A DNA stretch of 57,462 bases from Treponema sp. (GCA_017469785.1 JAFUFU010000012.1:1-57462); one strand, 5' to 3'. Shown: positions 7,660 through 17,058, counted from the first letter of the stretch. Notes: generated by a model not told the origin, from the sequence alone. Numbers and translations: made by a program.

Positions 7660-10420
7660 ATAAAGCTCCCCTGTTCTTTCGTTTTCCACCATTTGCCTTC
7701 AGAGTGTAGTCAATCGTAAATTTATTTTCGCTTGTATTTCCGTCAATTAAAATTTCTTTTTTATCTTCCGTCATAAGGACAGCTTTTACCCGCCATGTAA
7801 AGTTTCCTTTGTCAAGTTTTTTTAAGTCTTCAAACTTGAAGCTTGTATTTTCATTTCCAGAAATAATCTGCCTGAAAAGAACTTCATTTTTCTTTCCAAG
7901 GATTTCAAGAATATAATCTTCACAGCGCGGAACACTTTTCCATTTAAACAAGATGTAAGGCTTCTTTTTCAGGTATGAAGCATTAAAAAGGTCTGTTCCA
8001 TCAGTTTCCGCATCTTCAGGGGCCGGGAAGGGAGGAAGTTCTTCTACAGTAAAGGTAAATTTTTCCATGGAAGAAATATCAAGATCATCATAAGAAAGGG
8101 CCTTTACAGTCCATTCATAAGTTCCAGAACTTAAAGGAGGGAGTTTTTGAGAATGACCTGTCTGATTAAAAACTTTTTCTCCAGCCTCAGGACCACTTTT
8201 CTTAACAAGAACAATCTGAGCAGAAGAATAACTTTCCCCCGAAGCCCATTTAAGTAACGGAGGATTTTCAATTGCTTCCCAGCCATCGATTTTTGCACCA
8301 TTTTCCGGGGAAGAAAGAGTTGCCGGTCTGATTTTCCGCAATATAAATCTTGAATCAGAAAGAAGAGACGAACGCCTTGAAGAAGTTTCTGTTTCATAAG
8401 AATAAGCCTGAATTTCCCAGCGATAGGAGCCTTCCTCTAAATTTTCAACATTTAAATCAATATTATTATCACTGATAAAGTTTTCATCATAAAAAGGCTT
8501 ATTGCTTTCATTTTTATAAATTTTTACCCTATAATAGTCAGCCTCTTCCTCTTTATCCCAGGCAAAATTACAGGCTTCACTTGGCCTCACGACAGCTTTT
8601 TTTGCAAGAGTCGGATAAGATATTTTTGGCGGCAAAAATTCCGGAACTACAAAAAGTTTTTTTCCAGCCGTTGCCCTTTTAAAATTATCATCTTTTGTTG
8701 TAAGGCGCCAGTAATATTGTCCTTCAGGAAGTCTTAAACCGGAAAAAGCCTGTCCGCTGGCTTCAGAATCAAAAACAATGTCATTGAAATCCTTATCACG
8801 GGCAACCTGAATATAATGGGTGAAAGAAAGATTGGTTTTCCAGGTAAAGCGCATGTCGCTTAAAAGAGGCGACCAAATTTCATAACCGTCCGGCGGAAAC
8901 ACGCTTCGCTGCTCAATTTCTCCGTTAATTGCATAAAAAGAACGGATTTTAGAAAATTCAGAGACATTTCCCTCACTGTCACTTTGACTTACTGCCCAAA
9001 AATACTCTCCGTCTTTGAGGGATTTTAATTCAGAAGAAGAAAGGGAAATAAAATTTTCATTTGTTTCTTTTGATATGACTGGTGAAGACAAATCTGCCCT
9101 TGAGGAAACTAAAACCCGATATGTAACAGGCTCATCCTCCATTTTCCATGAAAGATTTGCCGATTTTTTTGTTTTATCTAAAAATTCTTTGTCGCCGGGG
9201 CTCAGCAAAAGAGGAGCCGTCATTTCGCTTAGTCTTTCGATTTTAAAGGAGCCAATGTCAGAAGGATTTGAAAGCCCCTGACGATTCAAAACATAATAAG
9301 GAGTTACCTGATAATAATAAGTGCCTTCCTGCAAAGTTGAGATTATCAGGGAAGAACTTGAAGAGCGCTGATTTATGACAGGATTTGACATGTCAGGATT
9401 TTTTGAAACTGCAAAATTATAGGCTGTACTTGCCTCACTTTCAGACCAGATAAAGCGGACAGACGGAGGAACTTTTCGGTAGGTGTAGGTGTATTCCTGC
9501 GCAGGAACTATAAGTGAAGGCTTCAAAGACTGGATAATCTGAAATTTTCCCTGCCGACTTTCAGTCTGCTTTTTTCCGTCACCAGAAGAAAGAGACCAGT
9601 AATAAAGCCCCTTTGGAAGATTTAAGCTTACATTCGAAAGATTGGTAACATCGTGACTTTGAACTACATTTGAAAAATTTTTATCGCTGGCAATTTTAAG
9701 CTGAACTGAAGAAGAATTTCCAGCATTTTTCCATTCAAAATCAACAGGACACATGCCATCAGAATGATAGAGAAACTTTTCGACAGGAAGCGGTTTTGTA
9801 ACTGAAAGGAGCTCTTTTGTCTGTCCGCTTGAATCCACAGCAAAAGAATCTCCTGGTAAAAAATCCTTTCCATTTGAAAGCGAAGCCTGCCCTTTTTGAA
9901 CAGTAAGTGAAATGTCTTCGCTTGAGTCAGATTTTGTGGCAGAAATTTTCGTTCCTTTTTTTACGTTGAGCTGGACATTTGCAGCAGTAAGAGTAAGTCC
10001 GTTTCCACTCTCACTGGAATCTACCGTTGCAGTTCCCTCGCCCAAATCAGCAAGCAAAGTTCCGTCACTGTGCAGGAAGATCTGAGCCATAGTATTTTCT
10101 GCAAGTTCAAGAGCAGTACCGTCCGTAAACCAAACTGTAGCCTCAGAAAGTTCTGCCGTATGAATCGTGTCACCGTTATAAACCGGGGAATTCTGCCTGA
10201 GCCTGTCCCACACTACCCGCTCAAGGAATTTTCGCTCGGCCGTCTTATATTTAAAAGTTATGGTCGCTATAGGCTCTTCACCTAACTTAGAAAGTGCCTT
10301 AAAAAAACTTGTGTGAAAAAGATAATAACTGGTCAGGGCACCTAAAAAGCAGAGAAAAATTGAAATCCTAAATTGAGCGGCTAAATCATTTCTTAACCTG
10401 AATTTTGTTCTCTTCTTCAT
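7649..10420 (-). CDS. FecR-domain protein with tandem Fn3-like repeats, membrane anchored
   Basis: 923 residues. A positively charged N-terminus is followed by one transmembrane segment (about residues 17-37, ISIFLCFLGALTSYYLF), so the rest is periplasmic. Residues ~45-200 fit a FecR domain (NGDTIHTAELSEATVWFTDG, then LNVKKGTKI and LTVQKGQASL). The remainder is a series of about six Fn3-like repeats with recurring signatures such as 'LPEGQYYWRL', 'LKDGEYFWAV' and 'LEEGSYRWEI'. The start overlaps the cyclase gene by 35 nt, so translation is probably coupled. FecR domains usually sense or transmit envelope signals; here the neighbour is a cyclase rather than a sigma factor, so a link between the periplasm and cAMP signalling is possible but inferred. 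Confidence 0.8.
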   Translation of the reverse strand: MKKRTKFRLRNDLAAQFRISIFLCFLGALTSYYLFHTSFFKALSKLGEEPIATITFKYKTAERKFLERVVWDRLRQNSPVYNGDTIHTAELSEATVWFTDGTALELAENTMAQIFLHSDGTLLADLGEGTATVDSSESGNGLTLTAANVQLNVKKGTKISATKSDSSEDISLTVQKGQASLSNGKDFLPGDSFAVDSSGQTKELLSVTKPLPVEKFLYHSDGMCPVDFEWKNAGNSSSVQLKIASDKNFSNVVQSHDVTNLSNVSLNLPKGLYYWSLSSGDGKKQTESRQGKFQIIQSLKPSLIVPAQEYTYTYRKVPPSVRFIWSESEASTAYNFAVSKNPDMSNPVINQRSSSSSLIISTLQEGTYYYQVTPYYVLNRQGLSNPSDIGSFKIERLSEMTAPLLLSPGDKEFLDKTKKSANLSWKMEDEPVTYRVLVSSRADLSSPVISKETNENFISLSSSELKSLKDGEYFWAVSQSDSEGNVSEFSKIRSFYAINGEIEQRSVFPPDGYEIWSPLLSDMRFTWKTNLSFTHYIQVARDKDFNDIVFDSEASGQAFSGLRLPEGQYYWRLTTKDDNFKRATAGKKLFVVPEFLPPKISYPTLAKKAVVRPSEACNFAWDKEEEADYYRVKIYKNESNKPFYDENFISDNNIDLNVENLEEGSYRWEIQAYSYETETSSRRSSLLSDSRFILRKIRPATLSSPENGAKIDGWEAIENPPLLKWASGESYSSAQIVLVKKSGPEAGEKVFNQTGHSQKLPPLSSGTYEWTVKALSYDDLDISSMEKFTFTVEELPPFPAPEDAETDGTDLFNASYLKKKPYILFKWKSVPRCEDYILEILGKKNEVLFRQIISGNENTSFKFEDLKKLDKGNFTWRVKAVLMTEDKKEILIDGNTSENKFTIDYTLKANGGKRKNRGALYAQ

Positions 10421-12539
10421 TCAAGTTCACCGATTCAAATTCAGGAATTGGAATTCCAAGCAAATTTCGCATTTCATTCAGGGTTTTCGGACCATTTTTT
10501 CCCACTGCCCTTGCACAGTCAGAATCAAGTTTAAAATCTTTGTCCCCAGTCTTAAAAAAAGCTTCGATGTCAAACTGAGGCATATTTACGACGCCATAAA
10601 AATGCTGGGCACCCTTTCCTTTTACCTCAAATTCAACAGGAATCTGCTCAACTACAAGTTCGTTTACCTCATTTTCTTTGGAAAGGGTAAAATTATTTTC
10701 CTTGCAGCGGATAAAATCTTTTTTCAGTAAATTGTAAGTGTCTTCCGTGATAAGGATATCAGTGCCGCAGGGTTTGTTTGAGCTTTCGGTTCGGCTGGCA
10801 AAGTTTACGCTGTCGCCGATAGCCGTGTATTCCATTTTGTCTTCGCTGCCCATAATGCCGCAGGTAGCCCGCCCGGTGTTGATACCGCATCCGATTCTGA
10901 TATGGGGCTTGTATTTTGCCTTTGCCTCATGCTCGTGGGCTTTTGTAAAGGCTTCGGCATCCTTATTGTACTGCATTAGGGCGTAACGCATGGCGATTGT
11001 CCCCCGGATTGCACTTACGGCGTCTGCCTTTACATGATTTGCGTGATTTTCTGCCAGTTCCTTCTTTTTGGGATCGCTGTCAGGAAGATTTTCAAAATCA
11101 AGGCTGTCGTCACGGAGAATGCCCCAGACGGCCATGATTGCGTCTCCCTCAAATTTGTCGATTGTTCCGCCGGAAATGGTAACGCAGTTGACCATGCGGC
11201 TCATGTAGTCGTTCAAGAAGCCGATGATTTCCCGCGGGCTTTCCTCGCCGAAGCGGTTTTTAAATCCGTCGGAAATTGCCGTAAAGCCTCGGATATCCGA
11301 GAAGAAAATCGTAACATCCTTCAAGTGAGGCTCAAAATCAATTTCCTTTCGGGCGATTGCCTTTGCCACGCCCCTGTTTGTAAAGCGGGCGAATGTGTTC
11401 AAAAATTCCTGCTCGTCCTGGGTTGATTTATTTAAAATTCCGATTTCATCCCGGCGGCGTGTGTTGAGCATTGAAATAATCGGTGTATTAAAGTTTCCTT
11501 TCTGGATTTCTTCAGCACAGGCCGTAAGGCGGCGCAAGTGCCTTGAAATTGCATAGCGGGCAAATGTAAGGATAAAAATAACAGAGATAAAGAAAACTAT
11601 GGCCATAAGATAAAGGTTATTTTTTCTAGTCGTGTAAACTCCCTCAAGGACAGTATCAAGAGCCACAGAAGTAAAAATACTTATATCAGCCATAGGAATT
11701 TTTTGATAGGCACCAATATATTTTGCATTTCTGCCTTTTTCATTAACAAAGTCGTAAATAATCTGCCGGCTTTCTTCATTATTTTGATTGCTTTCCCGCA
11801 TCAGCTTTACAAGAGGATGGTTTTTCATGCTCTGACCGGAACGGACACGGTCATTTTCAGGATGACACAAAATATCATCACTGTCATTAATCATAAAGGT
11901 TTCATTTACAGAACCAGTGCCAAGAATCATGGAAATATCCTCAAGACTGGAAAGAATCAGACAGCACTGCTCAAGACCATTCTCCCGGTAAGGCAGTAAA
12001 AGGGCTATCATCTCCGAGTTAAAAAAAGGAGAAGCATTTATGGCGATGGTTTCACCCCTGCATGAACGTACAAGGCTGTTCTCAATCTGTGATAAAAAAG
12101 TGTCAGTAAGATCCGTATCAATTTCGTTGGAAGTAAAAAAGCGGGTATTTTTTAATCTGCTATGAATTACAAGATTGTGGGTAAACTGATATTGAGTAAG
12201 AACGATAATCTCAGCAATTTTTTGATTACGCTCAAAAAAAAACGCCTCGGCCTGCCTTGCAACCGCCTGCGTTCTGTTTCCACTGGTAGCATTGATCAAA
12301 TCCAAAAGCTGCAGGACATTCGCCCTTATTGAAGAAAGCTCCGACTGAACTGCAGAAGCCGAACGGGTGTTGATTGTAAGATTGTTTTCCTCGGCTGTGA
12401 TTCTGACATCTTTTGAGACAAAATAGCTATTTAAAAATGTAACTGTTCCGAGAGAAGAAAGGACAATAAAGCCTATTATGATGGCAAGTTTTACCCCGAT
12501 GGGGAACTTTACCTGATTGTTCGCCTGACTTTTTTTCAT
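10386..12539 (-). CDS. Membrane class III adenylate/guanylate cyclase with sensor and HAMP domains
   Basis: 717 residues. TM1 is at about 15-37 and TM2 at about 305-328, with a ~265-residue extracytoplasmic sensor between them that is probably Cache-like. A HAMP linker follows (RHLRRLTACAEEIQKGNF). The cyclase domain (about 395-640) keeps the metal-binding motifs FFSDIRGFT and KFEGDAIMAVWG and the late motif YTAIGDSVNFASR. The lysine in DKFEGD and the residues around EYTAIGD fit adenylate cyclase, though substrate cannot be settled by eye. It is the first gene of a four-gene minus-strand operon. Its promoter contains a 12-A tract between the -35 and -10 elements, which could change expression by slippage. 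Confidence 0.88.
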   Translation of the reverse strand: MKKSQANNQVKFPIGVKLAIIIGFIVLSSLGTVTFLNSYFVSKDVRITAEENNLTINTRSASAVQSELSSIRANVLQLLDLINATSGNRTQAVARQAEAFFFERNQKIAEIIVLTQYQFTHNLVIHSRLKNTRFFTSNEIDTDLTDTFLSQIENSLVRSCRGETIAINASPFFNSEMIALLLPYRENGLEQCCLILSSLEDISMILGTGSVNETFMINDSDDILCHPENDRVRSGQSMKNHPLVKLMRESNQNNEESRQIIYDFVNEKGRNAKYIGAYQKIPMADISIFTSVALDTVLEGVYTTRKNNLYLMAIVFFISVIFILTFARYAISRHLRRLTACAEEIQKGNFNTPIISMLNTRRRDEIGILNKSTQDEQEFLNTFARFTNRGVAKAIARKEIDFEPHLKDVTIFFSDIRGFTAISDGFKNRFGEESPREIIGFLNDYMSRMVNCVTISGGTIDKFEGDAIMAVWGILRDDSLDFENLPDSDPKKKELAENHANHVKADAVSAIRGTIAMRYALMQYNKDAEAFTKAHEHEAKAKYKPHIRIGCGINTGRATCGIMGSEDKMEYTAIGDSVNFASRTESSNKPCGTDILITEDTYNLLKKDFIRCKENNFTLSKENEVNELVVEQIPVEFEVKGKGAQHFYGVVNMPQFDIEAFFKTGDKDFKLDSDCARAVGKNGPKTLNEMRNLLGIPIPEFESVNLNEEENKIQVKK

Positions 12540-12578
12540 TAAAAAACTCTATCCAGAAAAGTGGTGTGAAATCTTCTA

Positions 12579-12605
12579 ATTATACAGTAGAAAAAAAAAA
12601 AACAA
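12579..12605 (-). promoter_or_regulatory. Cyclase-operon promoter with A12 tract in spacer
   Basis: On the minus strand a -10 TATAAT (12584-12579) lies 15 nt downstream of TTGTTT (12605-12600). Most of the spacer is a run of twelve A:T pairs (12591-12602 on the plus strand). The predicted transcript begins about 32 nt upstream of the cyclase ATG. A spacer of 15 is shorter than the optimal 17, so one or two extra bases would be expected to strengthen the promoter. Confidence 0.55.
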
Positions 12606-12689
12606 GTAGCTTTATGTGTTTTTTCTTATTTTTTTATAAAAGCCGGGAAGATTGAGTAAAAACTTGCATCATGCTGATACTGAATTAAA

Positions 12690-13484
12690 CTATCGTGCCA
12701 GGGCGACTTTATTCCACAAGGTCTGCATCATGCTGTCCTCGCTCTGGATTGTCTTCTGGCTTGCCTCGTAGGCGCGGTTCACCTCAATCATCTTGACCAT
12801 TTCGTTCACCACATTTACGTTGCTGGTTTCCATATAGCCCTGAAGCATTTTCGGCCGCTCCATGCCTTCCGCAATGTAAGCCTCGCCAGAGATATTGTTT
12901 GAGGCCCAGAAAGAATTTCCCATCTTTTTAAGGTATCGCTCGTTGTCAAAGCGCACGATTTTAATTCTGTCGATTACTTCGTTGTCTTTTGTAGTGATGA
13001 TTCCGTCTTCGTTTACGATGAATTTGTCGTCCTCAAGGCGGATGATTCCGTTCTCGCCCATGAGGGGGTAGCCGTCTTTTGTGGTGAGGATTCCTTCTTT
13101 TCCGAGGATAAAGTTTCCGTTACGTGTGTATCGCTCGCCTGAGGGAGTCTCAACAGCAAAAAAACCTTCTCCTGCCAGAGCCAGATCAGTGTTAGTGTTA
13201 GTGCCCCGGAAAGAGCCCTGCTCGAATTCAGTGAAATTTTCGTTAGTCTCAACGCCAAGTCCCAGTTTTCCGATGATCGGGGCTGCGTCTGCCGAGCCGA
13301 AAGGAGTTTTGTATACGCCGTCAGCCTCAGTCCTGCGCAAGAGAAGCTCCGGAAAAGACTTTGACACGCTCACGTCGCGCTTGAAGCCCGCCGTATCCAC
13401 ATTTGCGAGATTGTTTGCAATCGTATCAAGACGATTTTGCTGAGCGTTCATTCCGCTAGAACCGATATACCAGCCACGAATCAT
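12690..13484 (-). CDS. flgF: Flagellar basal-body rod protein, FlgF/FlgG family
   Basis: 264 residues. The N-terminus has the conserved rod-protein motif (SSGMNAQQNRLDTIANNLAN, about 10-29, then VDTAGFKRD), and the middle has DLALAGEGFFAVETPSGERYTRNG, typical of FlgF/FlgG/FlgE proteins. The C-terminus (NVNVVNEMVKMIEVNRAYEA) completes the coiled-coil D0 domain. These proteins form the periplasmic rod and are exported by the flagellar type III system, so no signal peptide is expected. FlgF fits better than FlgG by its opening MIRGWY, but the two are hard to separate by eye. It is a single-gene unit here with an RBS (AGGAG) and a sigma-28-like promoter upstream; the usual partner rod gene is not adjacent. 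Confidence 0.85.
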   Translation of the reverse strand: MIRGWYIGSSGMNAQQNRLDTIANNLANVDTAGFKRDVSVSKSFPELLLRRTEADGVYKTPFGSADAAPIIGKLGLGVETNENFTEFEQGSFRGTNTNTDLALAGEGFFAVETPSGERYTRNGNFILGKEGILTTKDGYPLMGENGIIRLEDDKFIVNEDGIITTKDNEVIDRIKIVRFDNERYLKKMGNSFWASNNISGEAYIAEGMERPKMLQGYMETSNVNVVNEMVKMIEVNRAYEASQKTIQSEDSMMQTLWNKVALAR

Positions 13485-13530
13485 AGAAAACTCCTAATTA
13501 AAACGATTTCCACTTTATCTTATATGTAAA

Positions 13531-13557
13531 GTATCGGAATCAAAAAAATAAATTTTA
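13531..13557 (-). promoter_or_regulatory. Sigma-28 (FliA)-like promoter of flgF
   Basis: Minus strand: TAAA (13557-13554), exactly 15 nt, then TCCGATAC (13538-13531). The sigma-28 consensus is TAAA-N15-GCCGATAA, so the -35 is perfect and the -10 matches six of eight. The transcript would start about 40 nt upstream of the flgF ATG. Confidence 0.6.
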
Positions 13558-13561
13558 GAAT

Positions 13562-13590
13562 TTGTTTTTTCAGAAAACATGTTTTAGAAT
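13562..13590 (+). promoter_or_regulatory. Sigma-70 promoter of the GGDEF-EAL gene
   Basis: TTGTTT (13562-13567), 17-nt spacer, TAGAAT (13585-13590). Predicted start near 13597, about 25 nt upstream of the chosen TTG start codon. This promoter rules out the longer reading that begins at 13562, and it lies back to back with the flgF promoter. Confidence 0.6.
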
Positions 13591-13621
13591 AAGGCTAAGT
13601 ACGTTGCAAGGAAGTTATCTT

Positions 13622-15049
13622 TTGAATCTGATTTCTATTAATTTACTGTTGAGTTGTATCTCTCTCTTGTTCTGCATAATCACGCTTGTCGCATCAATTA
13701 TGGTCATAAAATCAGCAAAGAATAAATTCAACCATGATGAGCTTACAGGGCTGTTTACAATAGAAAAATTCAAAACGGAATCAAAAAAACTGCTTCAGAA
13801 CGCAAAACCAGATGAATATTCATTTGTGTGCCTCGATATCAACAACTTCCAGTATTTGTCAGACTCCCTGGGGCGCGAGACGGCCAATTCAGTGCTAAGC
13901 CAGCTGGGCAGACATTTCAGAAAAACAGCCCCGGAAGACGCAATTCTCTGCCGCCGCTACGCCGACAACTTTGTCATGCTCATCCATACAAGCTTTGGTC
14001 CCATCATCGAGGACTACGTCATCAGCATGATAAGCATCGTATCACAGATGGGAAACCTGCTTCCCCTCCACTACACTCTTGAATTCAGCATCGGCGTATA
14101 CACAATCGAAAATCCCGCCGAAGACATCGAGCTGATGATTCACAAGGCAAACACGGCCCGGCAGGCAGGCAAATACAGCCCCACGCCATCACGAATCAGT
14201 TTTTACAGCGAGGAAATGAACCTTTCAAGCGAGCACGAGAAAGAAATCATTTTCGACATGAACCGCGCATTTGAGGCGAATGAATTCATCCCCTTCTACC
14301 AGCCGAAATTCAATTTCTCCACAGGGGAAATCATCGGAGCCGAAGCCCTGGTCCGCTGGAAGCACTTCAAAAAAGGGCTTCTTGAACCCGGATACTTCGT
14401 CCCTCTTTTTGAGCGCAACGGATTCATTTCAAAAATCGACATCAAGATTTTCGAGTCGGTGTGCCAGTTTCTGGACAGCTGGAACAAATCCGGTCCAGAG
14501 GGAACATGCCCCAAACCGCTTACAATCTCCTGCAATCTCTCGCGCTACCAGCTTTACAATCCTACGTTCGCACAGGAATATTTAAAAATCGCATCCAAAT
14601 ACCAGATTAAGCCTTCAAAAATCGAGCTTGAGCTTACGGAAAGCCTTATGATGGACAACAAGACACGTCTATTGAAAGCTATGAATGAAATCAAAAAAGC
14701 CGGCTTCGATATTTCTGTCGATGATTTCGGCTCTGGCTTCTCTTCCCTGGCGCTTCTCAAAGATATTCCGGCCAGCGTCATCAAACTTGACAAAGAATTC
14801 TTCTCCAACACAGCCCACTCAGATTCCCCGGCAGCACGAGACACGCGCAAGGACAATATAATAGTAAATTCTGTCATTGAAATGGCGAAAAAGCTTTCCA
14901 TGACCACCGTTGCGGAAGGCGTAGAAGAAGAAAGTCAGGCTCAGAAACTCCGTGAAATGGGCTGTGACATAGCGCAGGGCTATTTATACGCAAAGCCAAT
15001 GAGTGCCGAGGACTTTGAAAAGCTGCTGAGAAAATCTCTTACGAATTAG
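13622..15049 (+). CDS. c-di-GMP phosphodiesterase: EAL domain with degenerate GGDEF
   Basis: About 475 residues from a TTG start at 13622, which has AAGGAAG 7 nt upstream. An N-terminal hydrophobic segment (LLLSCISLLFCIITLVASIMV) anchors it in the inner membrane. A GGDEF-type domain follows (HDELTGLFT), but its signature is RYADNF instead of GG(D/E)EF, so diguanylate cyclase activity is unlikely. The EAL domain looks complete: EALVRW, the asparagine in ISCNLSR, ELTES, DDFGSGFSSL, IKLDKEF, VAEGVE and QGYLYAKPM are all present. It should hydrolyse c-di-GMP, with the GGDEF part perhaps binding GTP as a regulator. Its place between flgF and a chemosensory operon fits a role in motility control. 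Confidence 0.88.
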   Translation: MNLISINLLLSCISLLFCIITLVASIMVIKSAKNKFNHDELTGLFTIEKFKTESKKLLQNAKPDEYSFVCLDINNFQYLSDSLGRETANSVLSQLGRHFRKTAPEDAILCRRYADNFVMLIHTSFGPIIEDYVISMISIVSQMGNLLPLHYTLEFSIGVYTIENPAEDIELMIHKANTARQAGKYSPTPSRISFYSEEMNLSSEHEKEIIFDMNRAFEANEFIPFYQPKFNFSTGEIIGAEALVRWKHFKKGLLEPGYFVPLFERNGFISKIDIKIFESVCQFLDSWNKSGPEGTCPKPLTISCNLSRYQLYNPTFAQEYLKIASKYQIKPSKIELELTESLMMDNKTRLLKAMNEIKKAGFDISVDDFGSGFSSLALLKDIPASVIKLDKEFFSNTAHSDSPAARDTRKDNIIVNSVIEMAKKLSMTTVAEGVEEESQAQKLREMGCDIAQGYLYAKPMSAEDFEKLLRKSLTN

Positions 15050-15094
15050 TTAAAATTGCAATTTTTAGAGATTCCCATAATCATAAAATTTTCT

Positions 15095-15123
15095 TTGTAT
15101 TATTTTAAAACCTGCATTATAAT
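15095..15123 (+). promoter_or_regulatory. Sigma-70 promoter of the chemosensory operon
   Basis: TTGTAT (15095-15100), 17-nt spacer, perfect TATAAT (15118-15123). It implies a 5' leader of about 160 nt before the first receptor gene at 15292. No sigma-28 site was found in 15050-15291, and no convincing short gene lies there. Confidence 0.6.
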
Positions 15124-15291
15124 CTTATTTACTGAGTATTCTATCATCGAATGTTTTACAATTCAGCCGCGAACTAAATCTCTGAATTCATTGGATTCAT
15201 CACTATGTTTTTTACGGAAAAGAAGGCAAGCATTCAGATTCTCAGAAAGTTAAAAGAAATTGTCTCGGTTAAGGCAAAAGAGGAATAGCGT

Positions 15292-17058
15292 ATGATAAAA
15301 TTCAATCTCAAGGAAATTTCAACAAAATTATTCGTTGCGAGTGTAATTCCTCCGGCTATCGTTGCCTTGTTCGCATGCGCTGCTTTTTCCCTTGTAAATT
15401 CGGGTATTGTCATGAAAAATATGACAGCCACGACAAATGCAAGTCTTTACAAATTAAAGGGGGAAATTCAGGAAGTTTTGCAGCCAAACATGAATAAAAT
15501 GAGCAACTGGAAGGCAATCGTTCAGGAAATTCACGAAGAGAAGGCTCTTTCAAGGGTCATGAAAGGAATCTCAAATGATTTGGCCACCGACACCATGTTT
15601 TACTATGCCACAAGCATTTCCCGGTTCAGGAGAAACGGATTTTTCTTGAACAGCATGGGCTGGGTTCCTGACAAGGACTGGATGCCTTCAAGCCGTGACT
15701 GGTTCAAGGCCGCTGTGGATAATGACGGTGATTTTACTTTTATCGAGCCGTATATCGATGATCGGACAGGAAGAACCTGCACCACTTTCTCCCAGGCGGT
15801 CAAAGACTCCAAGGGAACAATTCTCGGCGTAGCGGCGATGGATGTAATGCTTGACGAGCTTTCAGATTTAGTTGCGGCATCGACAATCTCTCCGAATTCG
15901 CGCGTATACATTCTCCTTTCGGACGGACGATATCTCACAAATCCCGACAGTTCTAAAATCATCAGCGAAAATTATTTCACCCCGGAAAAAGAAAAGGAAT
16001 TGCTGAAGGCTGGATTTTCAAAAGAGACTTTGTTGAACAGCAATGAAAAAACATTTATCCAAGGCACCTCTTATTACGCGGTAACTAAGATTGGAGCATC
16101 TCCATGGTATATTCTTGCGGAAGGCCCTGTTTCTGATTTCAACGCAAACTTCAAGCGGAACATGTTCGTAATACTTTTAATCATGCTTTTGCTTGGCTGT
16201 ATAAGCGCCCTTTTGAATGTAAGTCTTATCGGCTCAATGCGCGGAAAAGAAAAACTTGTAGCCCAGAAGCTTTCTGCTGAAATCCAGAATCTCGCGGTGT
16301 CTTCAAAAGAAAATGCGGCCACATCCCAAGATCAGAGCGCGTCCGTAAAAGAAATCGTAGCCACAATGGAAGACAACACGGCTTTAAGCGAAAACATCTC
16401 ACAGAAAATCAACGGCGTGACTCAGGTCGCATCAAAGACAAACGAGGACGTAGCCGAGGGTGTCGCTTATCTTGAAGAAAACGTGAACCGTCTCAAGGAA
16501 ATCGCTTCGGCAAACCAGGACACAATCGACGGAATCAAGTCTCTGGGTGACAGAATCGAAAACATCTGGGATATCGTAACCCTCATCAACTCTGTCGCTG
16601 ATCAGGCGAAAATCATCGCTTTCAACGCGGAGCTTGAGGCTTCCAGCGCGGGAGAGGCCGGAAGGAATTTCCATATCGTCGCCACGGAAATCCGTCGCCT
16701 CGCGGACGGCATCATTGACGGCACCAAGGAAATCAAGTCAAAAATCACTGAAATCCAGCAAAGCTCGGATTCTCTCATTCTTTTGAGCGAAAGCGGAACG
16801 GAAAAAATCCAGAAAGGCGTCCAGACAGCCTCTGCCCTTTCGGAGCGCTTTACAAGCATTAAGAACGCCAGCGAAATTACGGCGGAAAGCTCACAGGAAA
16901 TCACTACGATTATCCAGCAGCAGGCAATCGCAAGCGAGCAGATTTTAATTACGCTCAAGCAGATTGCAAATGGAACAGAAAGTTTCAGTGCCGCGACAGA
17001 AAATATTTCTGCGGCCTCACAACAATTGAAGAGCATCATGGAGGATTTAACCAAATGA
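15292..17058 (+). CDS. Methyl-accepting chemotaxis protein with dCache sensor
   Basis: 588 residues. TM1 at about 13-37, periplasmic double-Cache region ~40-290, TM2 at about 287-310 (MFVILLIMLLLGCISALLNVSLI), then a cytoplasmic signalling domain without a clear HAMP. The sensor contains SRDWFKAA and FIEPYIDDRTGR, with GVAAMD later; this partly matches the amino-acid-binding dCache motif (R and W kept), so an amino-acid-like ligand is plausible. The hairpin tip (DQAKIIAFNAELEASSAGEA) is the spirochaetal variant of the usual DQTNLLALNAAIEA. No C-terminal CheR-tethering pentapeptide. GAGG lies 8 nt before the ATG. It overlaps the next receptor by ATGA and shares with it a nearly identical 197-nt tract (16573-16769). 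Confidence 0.92.
   Translation: MIKFNLKEISTKLFVASVIPPAIVALFACAAFSLVNSGIVMKNMTATTNASLYKLKGEIQEVLQPNMNKMSNWKAIVQEIHEEKALSRVMKGISNDLATDTMFYYATSISRFRRNGFFLNSMGWVPDKDWMPSSRDWFKAAVDNDGDFTFIEPYIDDRTGRTCTTFSQAVKDSKGTILGVAAMDVMLDELSDLVAASTISPNSRVYILLSDGRYLTNPDSSKIISENYFTPEKEKELLKAGFSKETLLNSNEKTFIQGTSYYAVTKIGASPWYILAEGPVSDFNANFKRNMFVILLIMLLLGCISALLNVSLIGSMRGKEKLVAQKLSAEIQNLAVSSKENAATSQDQSASVKEIVATMEDNTALSENISQKINGVTQVASKTNEDVAEGVAYLEENVNRLKEIASANQDTIDGIKSLGDRIENIWDIVTLINSVADQAKIIAFNAELEASSAGEAGRNFHIVATEIRRLADGIIDGTKEIKSKITEIQQSSDSLILLSESGTEKIQKGVQTASALSERFTSIKNASEITAESSQEITTIIQQQAIASEQILITLKQIANGTESFSAATENISAASQQLKSIMEDLTK

Noticed and set aside
15056..15253. 65-codon frame before the first receptor
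   Set aside because: It has no RBS, covers the promoter at 15095-15123 and looks like random AT-rich coding.
16602..17054. 150-codon minus-strand frame in the receptor genes, repeated in the second receptor
   Set aside because: It appears twice only because the receptor DNA is duplicated; no RBS and hydrophobic composition from reverse reading.
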